The notes: generated from the sequence alone by a model not told the origin. Counted from the first letter of the stretch, positions 26,703 to 36,205 are shown. The stretch is 64,000 bases of DNA from Streptomyces sp. NBC_01471 (GCF_041438865.1 NZ_CP109450.1:4078501-4142500); one strand, 5' to 3'. Numbers and translations: made by a program.

Positions 26703-27227
26703 ATGGAACTTGTGGAACTTGAGGAACGGGTTGCCGCTCTCGAACTGCGCCTCGCCGCAGTGGAGTCGGCGGATGGTGCTGCCGCCCCGCGACCGGGCGG
26801 CGACTTCTGGGCCCTCGAAGGGCTGAAGCAGCTGCTCGGGGAGGACGAGGCCAACGCGGCCGAAGTGGCCGACGGGGCCGTGCTCTTCACCGGAGCTGTC
26901 CGGCTGCCCACCCGGGAGCAGTACGAGTGGCAGTACGGGGAGCCCACTTCAGCCCTGCTGGAGAGCGACTGGCCCGCGGCGGCCGAGTCGTTCGCCGCGC
27001 TCGGTCATGCCGTACGGCTCCGGCTGCTCCGCGAAATCCTGGGCGGCCTGCGCACGGCCGCCGCGCTCGCGGAGCTCGATGAGCTGGGTACGACGGGCCA
27101 GATCTACCACCACCTGCGTCAACTGACCGCCGCCGGCTGGCTGAAGACGTCCGGGCGTGGTCAGTACGAGGTGCCCGTAGAGCGGGTCGTTCCGTTGCTG
27201 GTCATGATGTCGGCCGCCCGGCCGTGA
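26703..27227 (+). CDS. ArsR-type winged-helix regulator
   Basis: About 174 residues. An N-terminal Leu/Glu-rich coiled segment (ELVELEERVAALELRLAAVES) is followed by a middle region ending YEWQYGEPTSALL and a C-terminal winged helix (AALGHAVRLRLLREILGG, then TTGQIYHHLRQLTAAGWL). The family represses genes in response to metals or other ligands, but no Cys metal motif is seen. ATG 26703 and GTG 26697 are possible starts; a TTG at 26685 would overlap the palindrome. Target unknown. Confidence 0.82.
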   Translation: MELVELEERVAALELRLAAVESADGAAAPRPGGDFWALEGLKQLLGEDEANAAEVADGAVLFTGAVRLPTREQYEWQYGEPTSALLESDWPAAAESFAALGHAVRLRLLREILGGLRTAAALAELDELGTTGQIYHHLRQLTAAGWLKTSGRGQYEVPVERVVPLLVMMSAARP

Positions 27228-27260
27228 TGACGCGGGCGGCCGTTCCGGGCTTCGGCCGGA

Positions 27261-27617
27261 TCAGTAGCCGGCGGCCGCCTTCGGGTCGGCTCCGTGGGAG
27301 TTGCTCTGCCGCTCGCCCTCGGATGCGAGGAAGACGAGCAGGACGATCCAGCCCACGAACGGGACGAGCGCGATGAAGATCCAGCCGCCGGACTTGCCGG
27401 TGTCGTGCAGGCGGCGCACGGTCACGGCGAGCGTGGGCAGCAGGACGGCGAGGCTGTAGAGGCCACTGAGCCAGTTGTTGTCGAGCACCACTGCGGAAAT
27501 GATCGCCAGCACGATGCTGATGATGATGCTGAACAGCGTGAACATCCAGTACTCCTGGCGGCGTGCGCGCCCGCTGAAGCCCACGTAGTTCTTGATTACG
27601 TCGAGATACCAGTTCAC
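27261..27617 (-). CDS. DUF805 family membrane protein
   Basis: A 118-residue membrane protein. The N-terminus MNWYLDVIKNYVGFSGRARR and the central RRLHDTGKSGGW are the hallmarks of DUF805. There are four predicted helices. The function is unknown for the family; some members sit near stress or phage-related genes, but nothing here supports that. It is convergent with the ArsR gene. Confidence 0.88.
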   Translation of the reverse strand: MNWYLDVIKNYVGFSGRARRQEYWMFTLFSIIISIVLAIISAVVLDNNWLSGLYSLAVLLPTLAVTVRRLHDTGKSGGWIFIALVPFVGWIVLLVFLASEGERQSNSHGADPKAAAGY

Positions 27618-27793
27618 TTCGGTCCCCCCAAAGTCATGCCGAGCGGCCCGTCTTGGTTGCCGGGCCGGACGGCAGAACTTATGTGGCTTGAAGTGGACTG
27701 GTCAAGGCGGCGCGTGACGCCGAGGTCACCGAGCGCTGCCGGCGTGAGGCTTCCCCGGTCGCGTTGTCGGACCCACCCCTTACGCTCACTTTC

Positions 27794-28585
27794 ATGCCGC
27801 CGTCCCAGAAACGCGCCCGTCGCTACGACTTCGACACGACCCGCACCGCCGTGCTGGCCCAGTTCGAGCACGTGCGGAGCGCGGTGACCGCCCTCACGCC
27901 CGATCAACTCGCGCTGCCCACCCGGCTCGGCGACTGGACCGTGCGCGAACTGGCCGCGCATCTCGTCATGGTCGTCGAGAGTGTCAGCGGTTTCCTCGAC
28001 CAGGAGGCGCCGGCCGCCCAGGAACTGACCCTGCTGGAATGGCCGTTCGCCACCGCTTCGGTCGCCGTCCAGATCTCCGACGACGTCAGGGCGCTCGCCG
28101 CCGCCTCCACCCCCGAGGAGCTGTTCGCCCGCACCGCCGCCCGGATCGGCGAGCGACTGCCCGGCGCCGACGGCGAACGGCTGCTCCGCACCCGCGTCGG
28201 CGCCATGCGGCTCTGCGACTACCTGGTCACGCGCTGCGTGGAACTGACCGTCCACACCGACGATCTGAACGCGGCCGCCGGACTGGAGGTCCCGTACGAC
28301 CGCCAGGCCCTGGCCGCCTGCACCCGGCTCCTCGCGGACGCCCTCGCCGTCAAGGCCCCGGGCGCGTCGACGGAGGTGCGGGTCCCGCCGTTCGCCGTCG
28401 TCCAGTGCATCGAGGGCCCCCGCCACACCCGGGGCACCCCGCCCAACGTCGTCGAGACCGACCCGCTCAGCTGGATCCGGCTCGCCACCGGGCGTACGGA
28501 ATGGCAGACGGCGGTGGACGGAGCGAAGGTCGCGGCGAGTGGGGAGCGGGCCGACCTCTCGGCCCTGCTTCCCGTCATGAGCTGA
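27794..28585 (+). CDS. Maleylpyruvate isomerase-like (mycothiol-dependent DinB-fold) protein
   Basis: A 263-residue protein. The N-terminal ~160 residues match the DinB-like, mycothiol-binding maleylpyruvate isomerase fold (LPTRLGDWTVRELAAHLVMVVESV, with the metal-type His in AAHL and a later ELTVHTDDL). The C-terminal ~90 residues resemble the sterol-carrier-type tail of this family. Mycothiol is the actinobacterial thiol, so a thiol-dependent isomerase or transferase is likely. The substrate is unknown. Confidence 0.8.
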   Translation: MPPSQKRARRYDFDTTRTAVLAQFEHVRSAVTALTPDQLALPTRLGDWTVRELAAHLVMVVESVSGFLDQEAPAAQELTLLEWPFATASVAVQISDDVRALAAASTPEELFARTAARIGERLPGADGERLLRTRVGAMRLCDYLVTRCVELTVHTDDLNAAAGLEVPYDRQALAACTRLLADALAVKAPGASTEVRVPPFAVVQCIEGPRHTRGTPPNVVETDPLSWIRLATGRTEWQTAVDGAKVAASGERADLSALLPVMS

Positions 28586-28664
28586 AGGGGCGGCAGCCAT
28601 GAGCTGAAGGGGCAGCAGGAACCAGGCGGGGAACCGGACACCCCACCCGTCCCGTCCAACCGCC

Positions 28665-29459
28665 ATGCACACGCAACGAACAGCCGTCGCCGCCCTGGCC
28701 CTCTTCGCGCTGGCCGCCTGCGGCACGGAAAAAGGAACAGCGGGTTCGAGTACCCCGGCCGAGCCGGACGTCCCCCTCACCGGGACCGGCTGGACCGTCG
28801 ACAGCGTCTCGGCCGACGGCACCGTGCGGAAGGCCCCGGCCGGTGCCGGCATCGCATTCGAGAAGGGGCGGGTGAACGGCTCGTCCGGCTGCAACCACTT
28901 CAGCGCGCCGGTCACCGTCAAGGACGACACCCTCACCGTCGGCGCCGCCACCAGCACGCTTGTCGGCTGCCCGAAGAACCTGCAGGGCTACGAGACCGCG
29001 CTCCACAAGACCCTCACCGGCAGGCTCGCCGTCCACCTCAGCGGCGGCAAGCTCACTCTGCGTACCGGGAAGGGCGACTCCGTGACCCTCAAGCGGAAGC
29101 CCGCGGAGCGGACCCCTCCGCTCGTCGGGACGGCGTGGAAGGTGGACGCGCTGACCGACGGCGCGAGCATGTCCACCCTTCCACGGGACACGGCCGGCAC
29201 CGCGCGGCTGACCTTCGCCAAGGACGGCTCGGTCCGCGGGAAGCTGGGCTGCAACAGGGTCAGCGGTATGGCGAAGGTCACGGGCAGCACCGTCACCTTC
29301 GGGCCTCTCACCACCACCCGCATGATGTGCAAGGCGTCCGCCATGACCCTGGAGAGGCGGCTGCTCAAGGTGCTCCATGGGCCTGTGCGCTACGGAATCC
29401 AGCACCGCGCGCTCACGCTCACGGCCCACGACGGGACCGGAATCCGGGCCACCGCATAG
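28665..29459 (+). CDS. Lipoprotein with two META (HslJ-like) domains
   Basis: A 264-residue exported protein. The signal peptide ends at a lipobox LAAC near residue 19. Two tandem META domains follow: TGWTVDSVSADG to GCNHFSAPVTV, then TAWKVDALTDGAS to LGCNRVSGMAKV, each with the conserved G-C-N turn. META proteins are surface or periplasmic and linked to heat and oxidant resistance in some species. It lies between the DinB-type gene and purF. Confidence 0.85.
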   Translation: MHTQRTAVAALALFALAACGTEKGTAGSSTPAEPDVPLTGTGWTVDSVSADGTVRKAPAGAGIAFEKGRVNGSSGCNHFSAPVTVKDDTLTVGAATSTLVGCPKNLQGYETALHKTLTGRLAVHLSGGKLTLRTGKGDSVTLKRKPAERTPPLVGTAWKVDALTDGASMSTLPRDTAGTARLTFAKDGSVRGKLGCNRVSGMAKVTGSTVTFGPLTTTRMMCKASAMTLERRLLKVLHGPVRYGIQHRALTLTAHDGTGIRATA

Positions 29460-29538
29460 CGCCGCGTATCGGTCGGGAGGGGCATCGGGGCGGATCCCCA
29501 ATTCGGACCAGTGGTCGATCTCGCCTACACTCGGTGGC

Positions 29539-31065
29539 GTGCCTCGTGGTGATGGACGACTCAACCACGACCTGCTCCCCGGAGAGAAAGGCCCCCAGGA
29601 CGCTTGTGGCGTCTTCGGTGTCTGGGCTCCGGGCGAAGAGGTCGCCAAGCTCACCTATTTCGGACTGTATGCCCTGCAGCACCGTGGACAGGAGTCCGCG
29701 GGCATCGCAGTGAGCAATGGGTCCCAGATCCTGGTCTTCAAAGACATGGGTCTGGTCTCACAAGTCTTCGACGAAACCTCTCTCAGCTCTCTTCAGGGCC
29801 ATATCGCGGTGGGCCATGCCCGCTACTCCACCACCGGAGCCTCGGTGTGGGAGAACGCGCAGCCCACGTTCCGTGCCACCGCGCACGGCTCGATCGCCCT
29901 CGGTCACAACGGCAACCTGGTCAATACGGCCCAGCTCGCCGCACTCGTCGCCGAGCTGCCCAAGGAGCACGGCCGCTCCACGCAGCTGGCCGCGACCAAC
30001 GACACCGATCTGATCACCGCGCTCCTGGCGGGCCAGACCGATGACGACGGCAAGCCCCTCACGATCGAGGACGCCGCTCCCAAGGTGCTGCCCGAAGCCA
30101 AGGGCGCCTTCTCGCTGGTCTTCATGGACGAGCACACCCTCTACGCGGCCCGCGACCCGCAGGGCATCCGCCCGCTGGTCCTCGGCCGTCTGGAGCGCGG
30201 GTGGGTGGTGGCCTCCGAGTCCGCCGCCCTCGACATCTGCGGCGCCGCCTTCGTCCGCGAGGTCGAGCCGGGCGAGCTGATCGCCATCGACGAGAACGGT
30301 CTGCGCAGCACCCGATTCGCAGAAGCGAAGCCCAAGGGCTGTGTCTTCGAGTACGTCTATCTGGCGCGCCCCGACACGGACATCGCCGGCCGGAACGTCT
30401 ACCTCTCGCGGGTCGAGATGGGCCGGAAGCTGGCCGCCGAAGCTCCGGCGGAAGCCGATCTGGTGATAGCGACGCCCGAGTCGGGTACGCCCGCGGCGAT
30501 CGGTTACGCCGAGGCCAGCGGGATTCCGTACGGCTCGGGCCTGGTCAAGAACGCCTATGTCGGCCGGACCTTCATCCAGCCGTCCCAGACGATCCGCCAG
30601 CTCGGCATCCGCCTGAAGCTCAACCCGCTCAAGGAAGTCATCCGCGGGAAGCGCCTGGTGGTCGTCGACGACTCGATCGTCCGCGGCAACACCCAGCGCG
30701 CCCTGGTCAAGATGCTCCGTGAGGCGGGCGCGGCCGAGATCCACATCCGGATCTCCTCCCCGCCCGTGAAGTGGCCCTGCTTCTTCGGCATCGACTTCGC
30801 CACCCGCGCCGAGCTCATCGCCAACGGCATGTCCGTGGACGAGATCGCGACCTCGATGGGCGCCGACTCCCTCGCGTACATCTCCATCGACGGCATGATC
30901 GAGGCGACGACCATCGACAAGCCGAACCTCTGCCGCGCCTGCTTCGACGGCGTGTACCCGATGGAACTGCCCGACCCCGAGCTGCTCGGCAAACAGCTGC
31001 TGGAGACCGAGCTCGCGGCCGGACCGGCGAGCACCGCCGCCGCCGAAGCGCTCCGTCGCCCGTAA
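29539..31065 (+). CDS. purF: Amidophosphoribosyltransferase
   Basis: A 508-residue enzyme for the first committed step of purine synthesis (PRPP plus glutamine to phosphoribosylamine). The N-terminal 22-residue propeptide is followed by the nucleophile C23 (DACGVFG), the glutaminase site YALQHRGQESAG, and the PRPP loop VVVDDSIVRGNT. C-terminal NLCRACFDG and earlier Cys residues suggest the Fe-S form. GTG 29539 is the start. purM follows 32 bp later in the same direction. Confidence 0.97.
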   Translation: MPRGDGRLNHDLLPGEKGPQDACGVFGVWAPGEEVAKLTYFGLYALQHRGQESAGIAVSNGSQILVFKDMGLVSQVFDETSLSSLQGHIAVGHARYSTTGASVWENAQPTFRATAHGSIALGHNGNLVNTAQLAALVAELPKEHGRSTQLAATNDTDLITALLAGQTDDDGKPLTIEDAAPKVLPEAKGAFSLVFMDEHTLYAARDPQGIRPLVLGRLERGWVVASESAALDICGAAFVREVEPGELIAIDENGLRSTRFAEAKPKGCVFEYVYLARPDTDIAGRNVYLSRVEMGRKLAAEAPAEADLVIATPESGTPAAIGYAEASGIPYGSGLVKNAYVGRTFIQPSQTIRQLGIRLKLNPLKEVIRGKRLVVVDDSIVRGNTQRALVKMLREAGAAEIHIRISSPPVKWPCFFGIDFATRAELIANGMSVDEIATSMGADSLAYISIDGMIEATTIDKPNLCRACFDGVYPMELPDPELLGKQLLETELAAGPASTAAAEALRRP

Positions 31066-31097
31066 GCCCCGCAGTACGACACGAAAGTCCCAGAACC

Positions 31098-32198
31098 ATG
31101 TCTGCTGAATCTTCCGAGCGTGCTCCGCACCAGGCCGCCGGTGCCAGCTACGCGGCTGCCGGCGTCGACATCGAAGCCGGTGACCGCGCCGTCGAGCTGA
31201 TGAAGGAGTGGGTGAAGAAGACACAGCGCCCCGAGGTCGCGGGCCTTGGCGGGCTCGGCGGATTCGCCGGCCTCTTCGACGCCTCGGCCCTGAAGCGGTA
31301 CGAGCGGCCGCTGCTCGCCTCCGCGACCGACGGCGTGGGTACCAAGGTCGACCTCGCCCGCAAGATGGGCGTGTACGACACCATCGGCCACGACCTCGTC
31401 GGCATGGTCGTGGACGACCTGGTCGTCTGCGGCGCCGAACCGCTCTTCATGACCGACTACATCTGTGTCGGCAAGGTCTTCCCCGAGCGTGTCGCCGCGA
31501 TCGTCAAGGGCATCGCCGAAGGCTGTGTGCTGGCCGGCTGCTCGCTGGTCGGCGGCGAGACCGCCGAACACCCCGGCCTGCTCGGCGAGGACGACTTCGA
31601 CGTCGCGGGCGCCGGTACGGGCGTGGTGGAGGCGGACCGGCTGCTGGGCCCGGACCGGATCCGCGAGGGTGACGCGGTCATCGCGATGGCCTCGTCCGGA
31701 CTTCACTCGAACGGGTACTCGCTGGTGCGCCATGTCGTCTTCGACCGGGCCGGCTGGGCGCTGGACCGGGAGATCGCGGAGTTCGGCAGGACGCTGGGCG
31801 AGGAGCTGCTGGAGCCGACCAGGATCTACTCGCTGGACTGCCTCGCGCTGACCCGTACGACCGAGGTGCACGGCTTCAGCCACATCACCGGCGGCGGCCT
31901 CGCCAACAACCTGGCCCGGGTGATCCCGGACCACCTGCACGCCACGGTCGACCGTTCGACCTGGACCCCGGGCGCGGTCTTCGACGTCGTCGGCGGGGCC
32001 GGACAGGTCGAGCGCCTGGAGCTGGAGAAGACCCTCAACATGGGGGTCGGCATGATGGCCGTCGTCCCCGCCGAGTCCGTGGACGCGGCCCTGGCGACCT
32101 TCGAGGACCGGGGCCTGGACGCCTGGGTCGCGGGGGAGATCACCGGACGCGGCGCTCACTCGACGGGCGCCGAGCTGACCGGGGACTACGCCAAGTAG
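31098..32198 (+). CDS. purM: AIR synthetase
   Basis: A 366-residue phosphoribosylformylglycinamidine cyclo-ligase, converting FGAM to AIR. The N-terminus SYAAAGVDIEAGDRAVELMK and the loops ASATDGVGTKVDLARKM and GHDLVGMVVDDLVVCGAEP are typical. It probably forms an operon with purF. The stop is followed by a long hairpin shared with the convergent DUF3073 gene. Confidence 0.97.
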   Translation: MSAESSERAPHQAAGASYAAAGVDIEAGDRAVELMKEWVKKTQRPEVAGLGGLGGFAGLFDASALKRYERPLLASATDGVGTKVDLARKMGVYDTIGHDLVGMVVDDLVVCGAEPLFMTDYICVGKVFPERVAAIVKGIAEGCVLAGCSLVGGETAEHPGLLGEDDFDVAGAGTGVVEADRLLGPDRIREGDAVIAMASSGLHSNGYSLVRHVVFDRAGWALDREIAEFGRTLGEELLEPTRIYSLDCLALTRTTEVHGFSHITGGGLANNLARVIPDHLHATVDRSTWTPGAVFDVVGGAGQVERLELEKTLNMGVGMMAVVPAESVDAALATFEDRGLDAWVAGEITGRGAHSTGAELTGDYAK

Positions 32199-32270
32199 GC
32201 GGCCGGGAACAGGTCCGGACGCGAAGGGCCGCCCGCGCCGCACCGGCGGGCCGGTACACCGCCTGGACAG

Positions 32271-32314
32271 CACTGAACCCGGTCCGTGGCGCGAGCCCTG
32301 GACCGGGTTCAGTG
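32271..32314. terminator. Bidirectional terminator between purM and DUF3073 gene
   Basis: CACTGAACCCGGTCC and its exact complement form a 15-bp stem with a 14-nt loop. It lies between the convergent genes. Confidence 0.8.
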
Positions 32315-32364
32315 TGACAGCGCAGCCGGAGACGGCGCCGGGAAATGCTGTGAGGTGTTGTACG

Positions 32365-32616
32365 TCAAGCGCCGCGGCGCTGAGACGAAGGACCGGACTC
32401 GTCGTCCTCGTCCTTATCCTCGTTATAACGATCCGCGTACTGTGCGTACGGGTCATCTTCCTCTTCGTCGTCCTCGAACGGCTCCGCGTTCGGTGGCTGA
32501 CTCGTAGGAGATGCGCCCAGCTCATTGGCCAGACGTGACAGGTCCGTTCCGCCGCTGCTGTACTTCAGCTGGCGGGCGACCTTCGTCTGCTTGGCCTTTG
32601 CCCGGCCGCGCCCCAT
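32365..32616 (-). CDS. DUF3073 family small acidic protein
   Basis: An 83-residue protein. The basic N-terminus GRGRAKAKQTKVARQLKYSS is the conserved DUF3073 signature; the rest is acidic (EDDEEEDDPYAQYADRY). Widespread in actinobacteria, unknown function. The start is ATG 32616; the longer upstream frame has no family similarity. Confidence 0.9.
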   Translation of the reverse strand: MGRGRAKAKQTKVARQLKYSSGGTDLSRLANELGASPTSQPPNAEPFEDDEEEDDPYAQYADRYNEDKDEDDESGPSSQRRGA

Positions 32617-32895
32617 GGCTCGACCCCCTCGGTGACGGGGCTCGACGGCCCCAGAGTCTTGACACCCGTTCATGATTCGGAACGGACTCTCCGTAAAGAG
32701 TCCGGTCCGTAGGGCTTCAACGGTACCTGCTTCCGCGGCCATACGGTACGCCGCCCGCAGGCAGCGTCGCTTCACAGAACCGGCGAGGAGCCCCGTCCTC
32801 GCTGGTCAGCTGCGATTTTAACCTCTTCTTGGCGGCCGACCCGCCGACGGGGGTGAGTCACGTCTCCCCGACAGCGGGTCAGCGGGCGCGCACGG

Positions 32896-34041
32896 TCAGT
32901 GGTCGCGGGCCGAACGGGCGGCCGCCATGCGCTGCTCGGCGATCCGGTCGGCCGCCGCAGCCGGCGGAATGCCATCTTCATTTGCACGTGCGAATATTGC
33001 CAGTGTGGTGTCGAAGATCCTCGCCGCCTTCGTCTTGCACCGGTCGAAGTCGAAGCCGTGCAGTTCGTCGGCGACCTGGATCACCCCGCCGGCGTTCACC
33101 ACGTAGTCGGGGGCGTAGAGGATGCCCAGGTCCGCGAGGTCCTTCTCGACGCCGGGGTGCGCGAGCTGGTTGTTGGCCGCGCCGCACACGACCTTCGCGG
33201 TGAGCGCCGGCACCGACGCGTCGTTGAGCGCGCCGCCCAGCGCGCACGGGGCGTAGATGTCGAGCCCCTCGGTGCGGATCAGTGCCTCGGTGTCGCCGAC
33301 CGCGGTGACCCGGCCCGGGTGGCGGTCGGTGACGCGGCGCACGGAGTCCTCCCGTACGTCCGTCACCACCACCTCCGCGCCCTCGGCCAGCAGGTGATCG
33401 ACCAGGTGGTGGCCGACCTTGCCGACACCCGCCACGCCGACCTTGCGGCCACGCAGCGAGGGGTCGCCCCACAGGTGCTGGGCGCTGGCCCGCATGCCCT
33501 GGTAGACGCCGAAGGCGGTCAGCACCGACGAGTCGCCCGCGCCGCCGTTCTCGGGGGAGCGGCCGGTGGTCCAGGCGCACTCACGCGCCACCACGTCCAT
33601 GTCCGCGACGTACGTGCCGACGTCGCACGCCGTCACGTACCGCCCGCCGAGCGAGGAGACGAACCGGCCGTAGGCCAGCAGGAGTTCCTCCGTCTTGATC
33701 AGCTCGGGATCGCCGATGATCACGGCCTTGCCGCCACCGTGGTCCAGCCCGGCCATGGCGTTCTTGTACGACATTCCGCGGGCGAGGTTCAGCGCGTCCG
33801 CGACGGCCGCCTCCTCGTTCGCGTACGGGTAGAAGCGCGTGCCGCCGAGGGCCGGGCCCAGGGCGGTGGAGTGGATGGCGATCACGGCCTTGAGGCCGGA
33901 GGCGCGGTCCTGGCAGAGGACGACCTGCTCGTGTCCGCCCTGATCCGAGTGGAACAGGGTGTGCAACACATCCACAGGTACGGCAGGGACGCCAGGGACG
34001 TCGGCGACGTCCGGAACACGAGCGCCGGTCATATCGGTCAC
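32896..34041 (-). CDS. vdh: Valine (branched-chain amino acid) dehydrogenase
   Basis: A 381-residue Glu/Leu/Phe/Val dehydrogenase that deaminates valine to ketoisovalerate, supplying acyl-CoA precursors for polyketides in Streptomyces. The catalytic Lys region is YKNAMAGLDHGGGKAVI, and the NAD fold is VGVAGVGKVGHHLV. It aligns closely with known Streptomyces Vdh. GTG 34041 (VTDMTGARV) has GGGAG upstream; a TTG at 34056 is less likely. It is divergent from the next gene. Confidence 0.93.
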   Translation of the reverse strand: MTDMTGARVPDVADVPGVPAVPVDVLHTLFHSDQGGHEQVVLCQDRASGLKAVIAIHSTALGPALGGTRFYPYANEEAAVADALNLARGMSYKNAMAGLDHGGGKAVIIGDPELIKTEELLLAYGRFVSSLGGRYVTACDVGTYVADMDVVARECAWTTGRSPENGGAGDSSVLTAFGVYQGMRASAQHLWGDPSLRGRKVGVAGVGKVGHHLVDHLLAEGAEVVVTDVREDSVRRVTDRHPGRVTAVGDTEALIRTEGLDIYAPCALGGALNDASVPALTAKVVCGAANNQLAHPGVEKDLADLGILYAPDYVVNAGGVIQVADELHGFDFDRCKTKAARIFDTTLAIFARANEDGIPPAAAADRIAEQRMAAARSARDH

Positions 34042-34187
34042 GGTGGTGACTCCCAAGTACGAGGCGGCGGCCCTCTTACGGGTGGAGAGGGCCGGATGGC
34101 AGCAGATTAGGGCCTGCGCGTCCGAGGATCAGGCGCAGTGCCGAGGATCACCCCCTCGTTCCGCATCGACATGGGACGATTCACCTT

Positions 34188-35048
34188 ATGGCGGTGGTGT
34201 CCTCAGTGATCGTCCCCTATACGTCCTACCTGCGGGTGTACGAGCCCTTGGCGGCCTTCCCGGAGGCCGAGCGCGACCACTGGGCCCGCTATGCGCGGCG
34301 CAGCGATCTGCCGACGGCGCAGGACGAGCTCCGGCGCGCGCTGGCGGATCTGCTGCCGACGCCTCCGGTCGCCGTTCCGGTGCACGAGAGCGCCGACGCG
34401 TTCGTGGCCGAGCTGGACGGTGTGGTCTGCGTCTGCCCCTGGCGGACCAGGCTGCGCGGCTGGCAGGCCCTGGAGGCGATGGCGGGGCAGTACCCGGAGC
34501 CGGTGCTCGACGTGGTGCTCCCGCCGGTGGTGCGCCTGCAGGCCGCCGCCGACTACGAGCGCTGGCTGGAGCGGAACCCGGACGCGCGGCCGTGGATCCG
34601 GACGACGGTCTGGCATGTCCCGGTGCGCTGGTTCACGCTCTTCGACGACGAGGAGCGCGAGTACGAGAAGGGCGGCCCCGGTGAGGGGGCGTCCGCCGGG
34701 ACGCCGCCGGTCATGCGCTACCGGACGCCGATGGTGCAGGCGAGGCGTCGGCTGGCCCGGTCGCTGAAGACGCTCAGGGAGCACTTCGAGGAGGGGCCGC
34801 TCACCGAGGGTCTTGTCGATGTCGGGAAGTGGCTGGAGGAGTTCCACCCCCGGTCGCTGGTCGAGCTCGACTACGGCGGTCTGGTGCACGCCCTGTCCGG
34901 CGAGCAGTTGGAGGAGGACCGGTCGGCCGCCGATGTGGCGGCGGCGGTGGCGGCGCTGCGCTCGGGCGACGAGGAGACGGCGGACGCCGCGTACGAGCGC
35001 CTCGCGGACCGCTGGCGGGCCGTCCGGGCACGGCAGACCGCGAACTGA
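34188..35048 (+). CDS. Conserved actinobacterial protein of unknown function
   Basis: A 286-residue soluble protein from ATG 34188. No known motif is visible; it has VVSSVIVPYTSYLRVYEPLAAF at the start, an aromatic TTVWHVPVRWFTLFDDEERE in the middle and a charged C-terminus. It lies between vdh and bldC and looks like a chromosomal housekeeping gene rather than foreign DNA. Confidence 0.8.
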   Translation: MAVVSSVIVPYTSYLRVYEPLAAFPEAERDHWARYARRSDLPTAQDELRRALADLLPTPPVAVPVHESADAFVAELDGVVCVCPWRTRLRGWQALEAMAGQYPEPVLDVVLPPVVRLQAAADYERWLERNPDARPWIRTTVWHVPVRWFTLFDDEEREYEKGGPGEGASAGTPPVMRYRTPMVQARRRLARSLKTLREHFEEGPLTEGLVDVGKWLEEFHPRSLVELDYGGLVHALSGEQLEEDRSAADVAAAVAALRSGDEETADAAYERLADRWRAVRARQTAN

Positions 35049-35527
35049 CGGCCTTCGCCCGTCCGGGGGACGGCCGGGGTCGGGGACCTAGGTCCTGATC
35101 CGGGCCTTTACGTCAAGCGTGACGGACCGCACTAACCGGGGCCTTGCGCCCATCCCCCACCCTCGTGTCAAAATAGGACAAGGAGTCCGGGGAGGGCTCC
35201 GTCCGTCCAAGTAAGGGCGGATTCCTCGGCATTGCACTCTATGGGGGGTCTGATGACTCCTGATGACCATGTGACTGATCGTCACTGCGACGTGACTGTC
35301 CGCTATGGCATGGTCCATCGGGCTTCGGCCGCTGATGAGCGCCTGAGAGGGCAATTCCATCGGTTTGGCCGACGTGGCTGGACGGATGGTGTAGTTGTAG
35401 TGCCGAAGACAAGCCGTTCGTCCTATAACCGACTCGGCCCGTGTCCGCCATTTCGGGCAACGCGGGTCAAGGTGCAGAATTTAGAGGAAAGAACCGAGAT
35501 GGTTCGGTTCTCCCGAGGAGGCCGCTC
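35049..35527 (+). promoter_or_regulatory. Long bldC upstream region with dyads
   Basis: This 479-bp region has no convincing gene (a short frame at about 35232-35531 lacks support). It contains a perfect palindrome GGACCTAGGTCC (35084-35095), a CGTCA/TGACG dyad just after it, and an AT-richer GTGTCAAAATAGGACAAGG near 35165. A long leader may precede bldC. Confidence 0.45.
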
Positions 35528-35734
35528 ATGACCGCTCGCACCCCTGATGCCGAGCCGCTGCTGACCCCGGCTGAGGTTGCCACGATGTTCCGCGTGGACC
35601 CGAAGACGGTCACCCGCTGGGCGAAGGCGGGCAAGCTCACGTCCATCCGAACGCTGGGTGGGCATCGCCGGTACCGCGAGGCAGAGGTCCGTGCTCTGCT
35701 CGCGGGTATTCCGCAGCAGCGCAGCGAGGCCTGA
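35528..35734 (+). CDS. bldC: Developmental regulator BldC (MerR-like)
   Basis: A 68-residue protein with a winged helix-turn-helix of MerR type (LTPAEVATMFRVDPKTVTRWAKAGKL, then RTLGGHRRYREAEV). It agrees with the Streptomyces BldC sequence as I recall it. BldC binds direct repeats cooperatively and delays the switch to sporulation. ATG 35528 is preceded by GAGGAGG. It lacks the effector-binding part of normal MerR proteins. Confidence 0.97.
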   Translation: MTARTPDAEPLLTPAEVATMFRVDPKTVTRWAKAGKLTSIRTLGGHRRYREAEVRALLAGIPQQRSEA

Positions 35735-35831
35735 ACACCCTAATAAATCGGGCGTTTTCGGGTCCCCCAACCCGATTAGGCCCGTTATTGCTCCACTTGA
35801 CGGCTGTCCGCCCCAACGGACTTCCGTTTTT

Positions 35832-35871
35832 GATCGCGCTGGACTCCGCCGGGTCCAGCGCGATCTTTTTT
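35832..35871 (+). terminator. Textbook Rho-independent terminator after bldC
   Basis: GATCGCGCTGGAC and its exact complement form a 13-bp stem with an 8-nt loop, followed by six T. This is unusually canonical for a streptomycete. Confidence 0.9.
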
Positions 35872-36205
35872 GTGTCATGCCCTGCCCGGCGCCGTGCAGG
35901 GCTGTGGCGATCCGGCCTCCGGCCGGTCACCGGCCGCTCGCGCGGGGCCGTCTGCCGGGCCCTCAGGGCTTGTTGGGGGGCGTCCGATTCCGCCCTGTCG
36001 TCCCGTTGTCGGTGCGCTGCCGGAGGCTCAGCGTGTGCCGCTGGTTACGTCTCGCACAGCAGTGCAATTGCACATATTAAATTGGGCCGTTGTAGGAAGG
36101 GGTTAAGTTCAGTACTTATCAAAACTCTTTCCGTGACACCCGTCACATGGCGGGGCACTTGCCAAACCTGAGCCTGTCACGGAAAGACCCGGTGGGCGTC
36201 ATGGT
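35872..36205. other. Intergenic AT-rich patch with long inverted repeat
   Basis: After the bldC terminator comes GC-rich non-coding text, then an AT-rich patch at about 36060-36130. A 12-bp inverted repeat CTTTCCGTGACA (36127-36138) / TGTCACGGAAAG (36175-36186) follows, with 36 bp between. No gene was found. Confidence 0.55.

Noticed and set aside
24032..26947. 971-codon open frame antisense to purQ/purL
   Set aside because: It mirrors purL and purQ in the complementary frame and is Arg/Asp/His-rich low-quality sequence, the usual GC-driven shadow.
35232..35531. 99-codon frame in the bldC leader
   Set aside because: Poor codon bias, and it runs into the bldC ribosome site; more likely non-coding leader.
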